From NCBI GenBank assembly GCA_026709745.1, contig JAPOSJ010000095.1, positions 1 to 6,968 on the forward strand: 6,968 nucleotides of DNA. The letters run 5' to 3'. The position numbers and the translations under genes were made by a program. Below are positions 1-4,383 of this stretch, one piece after another (the first letter of the stretch is position 1; every line of letters starts with the position of its first letter). This DNA comes from Candidatus Dadabacteria bacterium (lineage in GTDB: Bacteria; Desulfobacterota_D; UBA1144; Nemesobacterales; Nemesobacteraceae). The notes under the pieces are model-generated. The model did not search any database. It worked only from the letters and a program-made list of their open reading frames with translations, and was not told the DNA's origin.

Positions 1-20
1 GGAAGATTTCTCAGGTTAAG

Positions 21-60
21 TACTCAGGGTGAGTATTCGTTAAGAGAACGACAGATACTC
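21..60. repeat. Two overlapping inverted repeats downstream of the minus-strand operon
   Basis: TACTCA (21-26), GGG loop, TGAGTA (30-35) form a perfect 6-bp inverted repeat. The bases from 31 also start a second hairpin: GAGTATTCGTT (31-41), loop AAGAG (42-46), AACGA (47-51), a CAG bulge (52-54), then ATACTC (55-60), an 11-bp stem. The two stems share bases 31-35, so they exclude each other. They lie about 30 bases beyond the last minus-strand stop codon. There is no T-run after the stem on that strand, so a standard intrinsic terminator is not supported. A role as a 3' transcript structure is inference. Confidence 0.4.
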
Positions 61-90
61 GACATCAGAGATGCAATAGAATGCCTAAGT

Positions 91-297
91 TTAATCTTCT
101 GAGTCCGATTCTTTCGTCACTCTCCGATGAGATTCTCGTGACGAAGTCAACACACGGTTGATGATAGTCGATGGGTGTTCATCGCCTTGCAGCCCGAAAC
201 CTTTAGATTCAAGTTCCAGCGATACCCGCTCGTTGTGCTCCCAGAATTCATTCTCAAGCCGCCTGTTCTCCTCTGGATCGTCAGAAACTATCCGCAT
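91..297 (-). pseudogene. Detached C-terminal part of a frameshifted hypothetical protein
   Basis: This 68-residue frame continues the protein encoded from 620 but lies in another reading frame because of the 65-base duplication between them. It begins with MRIVSDDPE, the same peptide that occurs at residues 87-95 of the upstream half, because both are encoded by the copies of the 37-base repeat. The rest is charged and hydrophilic (ENRRLENEFWEHNERVSLEL near its start, an Arg/Ser/Glu-rich tail) and looks like part of a soluble domain. Rejoining residues 1-86 of the upstream half to this segment would give a 154-residue protein. There is no evident ribosome binding site before the ATG at 297, so separate translation is doubtful. 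An 8-base inverted repeat (113-120 with 138-145) lies inside its 3' end. No family is recognised. Confidence 0.55.
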
Positions 298-305
298 GCT
301 CCAAT
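269..305. repeat. 37-base direct repeat, copy 1
   Basis: Bases 269-305 (starting TCCTCTGGATCG, ending CATGCTCCAAT) recur without mismatch at 334-370. The offset is 65 bases, which is not a multiple of three. On the minus strand it encodes WSMRIVSDDPE in the frame of the downstream fragment. Confidence 0.95.
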
Positions 306-620
306 TATAGTTTTTGCCGTGAGCAAAACGGCATCCTCTGGATCGTCAGAAACTATCCGCATGCTCCAATATGAATTCAGCACCTTGGAACTGCCGTCGG
401 CATATAGACGGACGTGCCGGTCGTTTGTCATGCGATGAGATGCATAATAATCAAGATAATCCCCAGCTTCGTCTCTACCAAACAGATACCAGATAGTCCA
501 TCCCCTCTTTACGATCTTGCCCCGTTGTTGGTTTTCGACAGCCTCTTTTGGAAGCTCTATCCCCCAAGTTTCAAAAGATTTATTGAAATTCACAATATGC
601 TGGCCTACAGAACTGCTCAT
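288..620 (-). CDS. Hypothetical protein, truncated by frameshift
   Basis: I do not recognise the family. The 110-residue frame starts at an ATG with a good Shine-Dalgarno, AAGGA, 9 bases upstream. Its first ~95 residues look like a genuine folded domain rich in aromatic and charged residues: GWTIWYLFGRDEAG at 40-53, DYLDYYASHRMT at 54-65 and RHVRLYADG at 68-76. No signal peptide or membrane segment is visible, so it is probably cytoplasmic. After MRIVSDDPE the frame enters the 28-base insert and picks up a short unrelated tail (DAVLLTAKTIIGACG) before stopping. The undamaged gene would have encoded about 154 residues, ending at 91. It lies 60 bases after endonuclease V on the same strand and may be the last gene of that operon. 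Either it is a pseudogene or the truncated form is tolerated. Confidence 0.6.
   Translation of the reverse strand: MSSSVGQHIVNFNKSFETWGIELPKEAVENQQRGKIVKRGWTIWYLFGRDEAGDYLDYYASHRMTNDRHVRLYADGSSKVLNSYWSMRIVSDDPEDAVLLTAKTIIGACG
334..370. repeat. 37-base direct repeat, copy 2, after a 28-base insert
   Basis: Perfect copy of 269-305. The 28 bases between the copies (306-333) are themselves self-complementary in two alternative ways: TTTTGC (312-317) with GCAAAA (323-328), or TGCCGT (315-320) with ACGGCA (328-333). Removing 65 bases (one copy plus the insert) restores a single reading frame through the host gene. The repeat is therefore a secondary duplication inside coding sequence. Confidence 0.95.
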
Positions 621-679
621 CTAACTTTTTCCTTGCATATTATCCTATTTCTCTCTTTTCCAAAGGGCATGTGGGCAAT

Positions 680-1390
680 TTACCTACACACCTCTTTCTT
701 GAGCAACCCTACATATTTGTCGGCAAGCCTTGTAGGTTCGGGAATCCTGAGACCTCGGGAACATTCAAGGGCAACTGCAACCGAGGTATCGAGATCGGTT
801 CTGTTCCCAACAGACACGAAAACCGGTTTCACGCCGTCTCTGGTCCTTAAAGCGGCTCCAACAACTTTGCCGTCTCTCCCTCTCATCAAGGTTCTCTCGC
901 CCTTCTTGAATCCCGGTTCACTGAAATCCCCGTACAGGCACTTCTTCGCAACACCTACTGCCAGAATATCAAGCAGAACACCGACATGACAGGCAAGTCC
1001 GAAGCCTCTTGGATGAGCAAGTCCGTGCCCGTCTATCATGATGATGTCACAGGGCTCGCTTAATTCGCCGAAGGTCTTTATGACGCAAGGCGCCTCTCTG
1101 AATCCTAGGAGCCCAGGGATATAAGGGAACACCTCATCTGAAACAGTCCATACCCTCTCGATCTCCTCAAGTTCGGGATAGGAGAAAAGAATCATTCCGC
1201 AGACAAGCTTTTTCTCCTTAACGCAGATAGCGATATCGGCACCGGCGATCGTGTGAATACGTTTCGGATCAGGGGTTTGCACCACCCTTCGGGAAAGCTC
1301 TTTCTGGATACGGAAAGCTTCTCTTGCAGAAACAGGTTTTGCGGAATAGAGTGTCTCAAGGTCTTTTATCAGGTCGCCTTTATTGCACAT
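680..1390 (-). CDS. nfi: Endonuclease V (deoxyinosine 3' endonuclease)
   Basis: Endonuclease V nicks DNA at the second phosphodiester bond 3' of deoxyinosine, the product of adenine deamination, and starts alternative excision repair in the cytoplasm. Counting from the ATG at 1390 (236 residues; E. coli Nfi is 223), the family blocks appear in order: AGAD with metal-binding D52, the wedge motif PYIPG (89-93), FREAP with E99, DGHGLAHPRG with D120, GVAKK near 147, and the C-terminal VFVSVGNRTDL and RGLRIPEPTRLAD blocks. The metal ligands Asp-Glu-Asp are all present, so the protein should be active. A GTG at 1426 would add 12 residues and overlap the preceding gene by 20 bases with only a weak TAGG before it. 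The ATG fits family length better and lies 16 bases after the upstream TAG stop, with GGGG about 11 bases ahead. Translational coupling is likely either way. Family call is secure; start is uncertain. Confidence 0.95.
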   Translation of the reverse strand: MCNKGDLIKDLETLYSAKPVSAREAFRIQKELSRRVVQTPDPKRIHTIAGADIAICVKEKKLVCGMILFSYPELEEIERVWTVSDEVFPYIPGLLGFREAPCVIKTFGELSEPCDIIMIDGHGLAHPRGFGLACHVGVLLDILAVGVAKKCLYGDFSEPGFKKGERTLMRGRDGKVVGAALRTRDGVKPVFVSVGNRTDLDTSVAVALECSRGLRIPEPTRLADKYVGLLKKEVCR

Positions 1391-1406
1391 GGAAACGAAA
1401 TCCCCG

Positions 1407-2303
1407 CTAAAGCTTACAGTGCTCACAAGCTTTACCTATAGGCGCTTGTCTGCCTGAGTTCTCGTTCTCACAGTAGCTGCAACCGTACTTGCCATAGAAC
1501 CAAAGTACCGGATCAAGAGCCGCACTCGTTCCCGCGATCCGGTCCGGTCCACCTATATTGACCTCGGCGACCGCTTCACGGCAGGCTTCTTGTATTATCG
1601 GTTTTGCTTTTCTAAGATTAAATCCTTGCGTGTTTGCGATTCCCAGATTCTCCACCGCCCGACGGACCTGAACATCCACGGCTACGGGAATCTGTTCTAT
1701 GCAATTTATTTCAGCTCCGCCCGGGTTGGCCATCATCCGAACCCACATTGGCCCTATCTTCGGACCGCGAAGAAGCGGGAACCTTGAGCGTCCCGTCTGG
1801 TCTCTGCTCCTAAGTGATTTCAGTAATTCCAAAGCGTCTCCAAATCCACTGTCTATTACCCGGCGGATCGGATTATCACCAATAATGAGACTGGCAGAGA
1901 TAATGTGCCAGGCTTTTGAGTCCGGTCCGTGACGTTGACTTACGCGACTCTCACGCAGAAGTGACTTGAGGGTTCCTAGGGAAATTTTTTCTACCTCAGC
2001 AGGCTCAAAGAGTTCCGGATGTGACATAAAAAGCTCTGCTGCTGACTGCCAAAGACTATTTGCATCTCGTGCTCGGTCCATCGCCGAAACGAAAGTCAGA
2101 AACAGTTGTACTGTGCGTTCGGACTCGCCGGAAGCACGCATTCTCTTTGTAACTTCAACTTCTGGCATTTGTGACCATGGATCATAAGATGCTATACCTC
2201 TTTCAGATAAATTAAGTTTCGCGCCGTAGAAATCACTGGCAAGCATTTCGATTATTTGTGCATTAGAAGACATCTTGGAATTTGCAAAAGGAATCTCCAT
2301 CAT
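1407..2303 (-). CDS. HhH-GPD (endonuclease III superfamily)-like DNA glycosylase with C-terminal Cys4 motif
   Basis: This 298-residue protein appears to be a divergent base-excision DNA glycosylase. The signal is a helix-hairpin-helix-like segment LLRGPKIGPMW (177-187), followed about 20 residues later by IPVAVDVQVRRAVENLGI. That matches the spacing and pattern of the superfamily's catalytic-aspartate region (VDTHIFRV in E. coli Nth), so D210 is the likely catalytic Asp. By that alignment the bifunctional-lyase Lys of Nth falls on Met, which suggests a monofunctional enzyme. The C-terminus has C275-x2-C278-x14-C293-x2-C296, unlike the Cx6Cx2Cx5C cluster of Nth, and could bind zinc or an Fe-S cluster. 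The helical N-terminal ~170 residues are unassigned. The ATG at 2303 was chosen because it sits two bases after the upstream TAA (TAAAAATG); a GTG at 2342 would add 13 residues and overlap the upstream gene. Substrate unknown. The superfamily call is moderately sure and rests on motifs only. Confidence 0.6.
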   Translation of the reverse strand: MMEIPFANSKMSSNAQIIEMLASDFYGAKLNLSERGIASYDPWSQMPEVEVTKRMRASGESERTVQLFLTFVSAMDRARDANSLWQSAAELFMSHPELFEPAEVEKISLGTLKSLLRESRVSQRHGPDSKAWHIISASLIIGDNPIRRVIDSGFGDALELLKSLRSRDQTGRSRFPLLRGPKIGPMWVRMMANPGGAEINCIEQIPVAVDVQVRRAVENLGIANTQGFNLRKAKPIIQEACREAVAEVNIGGPDRIAGTSAALDPVLWFYGKYGCSYCENENSGRQAPIGKACEHCKL

Positions 2304-2305
2304 TT

Positions 2306-2746
2306 TTACAATGAACTCGTATCTAACGTTTCTTTGTACCACTTAAGCTGGAAACCAAAAGAATAATTGGCAAGCGGACGATGTACTAAAGCGCCAGCAT
2401 CCTTCAGTCCTTTTTCCAGACCAAATTTAACATAGCGTTCGCCCGCATGAATCTCTATTTCTTTTCCTCTTAACATTGATTGCCTGGACACCAATTCATG
2501 TAGAACTTGCTGAGACCATTCGGAGCACTTCACTGCTGGAAGTTTATTAAGGGTTAAGTCGTATGGCTCTATTTCATCGTCAGGAGCCAGCAATCCATAC
2601 TTGGCACTGAGTATATACCACGAACAACCCACTTATTCCGCATAAGCCCGTCGGAAATTCCAAAGTGGTGAGATATAGAGATCTTTGGCGAGGCTCTTAC
2701 AGTTACGCTTCTTCTTAACACAACCAATCAGAATGACCTGAGGCAC
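2306..2746 (-). pseudogene. DUF6884-like protein interrupted by an in-frame TAA
   Basis: The frame from a GTG at 2746 (GGAG 9 bases upstream) gives VPQVILIGCVKKK, then AKDLYISPLW and RRAYAE. It then meets a TAA stop at 2635-2633 and continues in the same frame as GCSWYILSAKYGLL, EIEPYDLTLNKLP and a C-terminal SFGFQLKWYKETL. An N-terminal beta strand ending in C-V-K-K-K, the DLY-S-P-L block and the WYILSAKYGLL..EPYD block are the pattern I associate with DUF6884-type proteins of about 140-150 residues. The two halves total 145 codons, so the gene is full length apart from the stop. The first codon after TAA is GTG (2632), so a 108-residue fragment could be made by restart, but it would lack the N-terminal strand and its conserved Cys. 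Molecular function is not established to my knowledge. The end lies two bases before the HhH-GPD-like gene. An alternative upstream ATG at 2782 lacks a Shine-Dalgarno. Confidence 0.7.
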
Positions 2747-2810
2747 GCAATTTCTCTCCGAAATAACCTCTTCTATAGGCATTTTTCGAGCAATTACAAG
2801 GTTCGCACAC
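2715..2810 (-). CDS. Possible small cysteine-rich ORF overlapping the DUF6884 start
   Basis: GTG at 2810 is preceded by a near-ideal Shine-Dalgarno, GGAGG (2822-2818), with 7 bases between. The frame encodes 31 residues beginning VCEPCNCSKNAY (a C-x2-C-x-C cluster) and ending DWLC, with TAA at 2717-2715. It lies about 55 bases after the predicted transcription start and overlaps the first codons of the DUF6884-like gene in a different frame. It could be a leader peptide that couples to that gene, or simply a chance frame. No homologue is recognised. Confidence 0.25.
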   Translation of the reverse strand: MCEPCNCSKNAYRRGYFGEKLRASGHSDWLC

Positions 2811-2870
2811 CTTATGCCCTCCGATGTCGATATTTTTTCAAAACATAAAGACAGTTAGCTCTCATAGCAC

Positions 2871-2899
2871 ATTATAGCACTATCTTAAGTACCATGGAA
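2871..2899 (-). promoter_or_regulatory. Probable extended -10 promoter of the minus-strand operon
   Basis: On the minus strand TGC-TATAAT (2879-2871) is a perfect -10 box with the extended TGn element. The -35 position (2899-2894, TTCCAT, 17-base spacer) is poor, as tolerated by extended -10 promoters. The start site would be near 2864, upstream of both candidate start codons of the DUF6884-like gene. The -10 lies in a 10-base imperfect direct repeat, GTGCTATAAT GTGCTATGAG (2880-2861), which could also be a regulator site. Function is inferred from consensus alone. Confidence 0.5.
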
Positions 2900-3057
2900 C
2901 AATACCCAAAGCAGGAAGAAGTTATGCATTGAAAAAAAGGGTAAGACTACAGATAGGAAGAAGTTAAGGCCATCTCGAATATACAACGACATACTTTGGT
3001 TTTCGTACAAGTCATAATTCATGTATTTTTAAAGGCAAATATTTACTTCTAACAAAC

Positions 3058-3063
3058 TATAAT
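3058..3063 (+). promoter_or_regulatory. Possible -10 box (TATAAT) for the plus-strand unit
   Basis: A perfect TATAAT sits in A+T-rich sequence, but no acceptable -35 hexamer is found 16-18 bases upstream. The implied start near 3070 would place the hairpin at 3083-3102 in the 5' leader, and both the small ORF at 3134 and the dehalogenase at 3288 downstream. In sequence this rich in A and T, chance occurrence is a real possibility. Confidence 0.3.
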
Positions 3064-3082
3064 GTTCTCATCTCAATCGGCT

Positions 3083-3102
3083 ACATCTTTAAAAAAAGAT
3101 GT
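3083..3102. repeat. Perfect 8-bp A/T-rich hairpin with A4 loop
   Basis: ACATCTTT (3083-3090), AAAA (3091-3094), AAAGATGT (3095-3102), followed by TTTAAATATT. The stem has only two G/C pairs, so it would be a weak terminator. It could be a leader structure for the transcript that might start near 3070. Confidence 0.35.
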
Positions 3103-3133
3103 TTTAAATATTCTGAAAGCCCAAGGATAGAAG

Positions 3134-3262
3134 ATGAGTCGTTATGGTCTAATTTTGCCTAATAACGAGAAAGAAATATTACGAAAAACACACTTGCTTT
3201 CTAAAACTGAACGTCTACTTAAGCGAGAACAATTTATTCGCAAGTACTGTAACTTCGTTTGA
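3134..3262 (+). CDS. Possible small protein of 42 residues
   Basis: The ATG at 3134 is preceded by AAGGA (3123-3127) with a 6-base gap, a good Shine-Dalgarno. The 42 residues begin MSRYGLILPNNEKE and continue with a strongly basic, probably helical part (LLSKTERLLKREQF, RKY) up to TGA. No signal peptide or membrane segment is seen and no family is recognised. The stop lies 25 bases before the dehalogenase start, so the two could share a transcript. The same frame is open upstream to 3053 except for a TAG at 3128-3130. It could therefore also be the tail of a decayed gene, or noncoding. Confidence 0.3.
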   Translation: MSRYGLILPNNEKEILRKTHLLSKTERLLKREQFIRKYCNFV

Positions 3263-3287
3263 GAATACCATAGAGATACCAGAAGAA

Positions 3288-4160
3288 ATGTTTAAAAAAA
3301 ATTTCAGAAAGCAAAAAATCCAAACTACAGAAGTCGAGATAAACACTGTTTGGGGAGGACAAGGAAAGCCCCTGCTTCTTCTGCACGGATATCCACAGAC
3401 GCACGTCATGTGGCACGAGGTAGCACGTACGCTCGCCTCGAATTTTCTGGTTGTGTGCCCTGATCTCAGGGGTTACGGAGACAGCTCTAAGCCTGCTGGG
3501 AAAGAAGATCACTCAAACTATTCAAAAAGAACCATGGCCTCGGACATTGTGTCGGTGATGGAAACCCTCGGGTTCTCCGAGTTTTACGCCGCAGGACATG
3601 ACAGGGGAGGCAGGGTACTTCACCGCATGTGCCTTGATCACCCCGAAAAAATTCTAAAGGCCTGTGTCATGGACATCGCACCCACCCACCATATGTTCAC
3701 AACCGCCGACAAGAACTTTTCCACGGGTTACTATCATTGGTTTTTTCTTATCCAGCCCGACGGACTTCCAGAGAAAATGATAGGATCTGACCCGGAATAT
3801 TACCTTCTTGAGAAGCTCAGACGCTGGAGCGCCCCCGGTGCAAAATTTCATCCCGAGGCCGTAAAAGAGTACGTTCGCTGTTTCAGCGATCCGCGCACAA
3901 TTCACGCAAGCTGCGAAGACTACAGAGCTGCGGCATCCATAGATATTGTCCATGATGAAGAAGATATGGACGCCAGGATAACGTGTCCGCTTCTTGCCCT
4001 CTGGGGCAAAAAGGGATTCATTCACAGAACCTACGACGTGCTTGCCATATGGAGGGAAAGGGCAATCAGTGTTTCGGGAAAACCTCTTGACTGCGGCCAC
4101 TTTGTCCCGGAGGAGAAACCCCAAGAGACCTCCGCGGAACTGCTGTCATTTTTCGGATAA
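3288..4160 (+). CDS. Haloacetate (fluoroacetate) dehalogenase-type alpha/beta hydrolase
   Basis: The family hydrolyses haloacetates to glycolate and halide through an aspartyl ester; the best enzymes cleave the C-F bond of fluoroacetate (EC 3.8.1.3). The 290-residue protein has the usual length and the alpha/beta hydrolase order: LLLLHGYPQTH oxyanion region (29-39), nucleophile elbow GHDRGGR (103-109) with D105, acid D129 in MDIAPTH, and base H271 in CGHFVPEE. The residues that define fluoroacetate dehalogenases are all present: R106 and R109 for the carboxylate, and H150, W151 and Y212 for the halide pocket. Asp in place of Ser at the elbow excludes an ordinary esterase. There is no signal peptide, so it is cytoplasmic. 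The ATG at 3288 gives the typical MF...F start, but its Shine-Dalgarno (AGAAGA, close to the start) is weak. Family is sure; the natural substrate could be chloro- or another haloacid. Confidence 0.88.
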   Translation: MFKKNFRKQKIQTTEVEINTVWGGQGKPLLLLHGYPQTHVMWHEVARTLASNFLVVCPDLRGYGDSSKPAGKEDHSNYSKRTMASDIVSVMETLGFSEFYAAGHDRGGRVLHRMCLDHPEKILKACVMDIAPTHHMFTTADKNFSTGYYHWFFLIQPDGLPEKMIGSDPEYYLLEKLRRWSAPGAKFHPEAVKEYVRCFSDPRTIHASCEDYRAAASIDIVHDEEDMDARITCPLLALWGKKGFIHRTYDVLAIWRERAISVSGKPLDCGHFVPEEKPQETSAELLSFFG

Positions 4161-4383
4161 TGTAATTCCCCTTAGCATTTCAATTCCCAGACTATCCACT
4201 CTATCTGATACTTGCACCTTCCTACCGGAGTCCTTCGTTTCTTCTCTGCTCTCTTCAACCCTCTCGAACATATCCACTTTACTCTGAGCGAAACAATTAT
4301 GAAACTTTTATTGATGCATGTACCGTCAATTTCCCGTTCAAATGTGTCCTTTATAATTCCCCTGCTTCGTATAGATTATCACC
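4161..4383. other. Intergenic gap, pyrimidine-rich on the plus strand
   Basis: This stretch between the dehalogenase and gshB shows no recognisable gene and no strong terminator hairpin. The plus strand is C/T-rich around 4210-4280. On the minus strand a 41-codon frame runs from an ATG at 4271 to TGA at 4146, with a charged product but no family and no good Shine-Dalgarno, so it is not called. A TATAAT at 4352-4357 is listed separately. Confidence 0.6.
4352..4357 (+). promoter_or_regulatory. Possible -10 box of gshB
   Basis: TATAAT lies 26 bases before the gshB start codon. The best -35 candidate (TTTCCC at 4330-4335, 16-base spacer) is poor. A start near 4364 would leave a leader of about 20 bases, in which no Shine-Dalgarno is visible. 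Based on consensus matching only. Confidence 0.3.

Larger units (their letters stand above)
2783..3287. other. A+T-rich intergenic stretch with no clear gene
   Basis: No convincing protein family is visible here on either strand. The right part is markedly A+T-rich compared with the flanking genes. It holds the minus-strand promoter near 2871-2880 and a 73-codon stop-free extension of the DUF6884 frame (2854-2636). It also holds a 12-base direct repeat, AGGAAGAAGTTA, at 2913-2924 and 2955-2966, a TATAAT at 3058-3063, an A/T hairpin at 3083-3102 and a possible small ORF at 3134-3262. ATACCA occurs twice, 11 bases apart (3265-3270, 3276-3281), just ahead of the dehalogenase start. It looks like a divergent intergenic region between two unrelated units. 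Confidence 0.6.

Noticed and set aside
269..370. Repeat-spacer-repeat geometry (37 + 28 + 37) resembling a minimal CRISPR array
   Set aside because: Only two copies exist, both copies encode the same peptide as part of a protein reading frame, the repeat is not palindromic as many CRISPR repeats are, and removing one unit restores an open reading frame. A secondary duplication explains it better.
414..989. 191-codon open frame on the plus strand
   Set aside because: It lies antisense to endonuclease V and the small hypothetical gene, has low-complexity Ser/Leu/Phe-rich content and no family; it is a shadow of the minus-strand genes.
2633..2635. Stop codon reassignment (TAA read as an amino acid)
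   Set aside because: TAA ends endonuclease V, gatC and the dehalogenase at positions expected for their families, and TAG ends gshB and the HhH-GPD-like gene, so the standard code is in use.
3083..3105. Intrinsic terminator
   Set aside because: The stem has only two G/C pairs and is followed by just three T residues beyond the stem, so it does not meet the usual pattern.
3062..3130. 22-codon ORF (MFSSQSATSLKKDV...) as a separate gene
   Set aside because: Its ATG overlaps the TATAAT box, it has no Shine-Dalgarno, and it is very short; kept only as part of the remnant hypothesis for 3053-3262.
3654..4124. 156-codon open frame on the minus strand
   Set aside because: It is fully antisense to the clearly functional dehalogenase gene and shows no recognisable motif.
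4146..4271. 41-codon minus-strand ORF between the dehalogenase and gshB
   Set aside because: Charged, protein-like product, but no clear ribosome binding site, no family, and overlap with the end of the dehalogenase gene; not supported enough to call.
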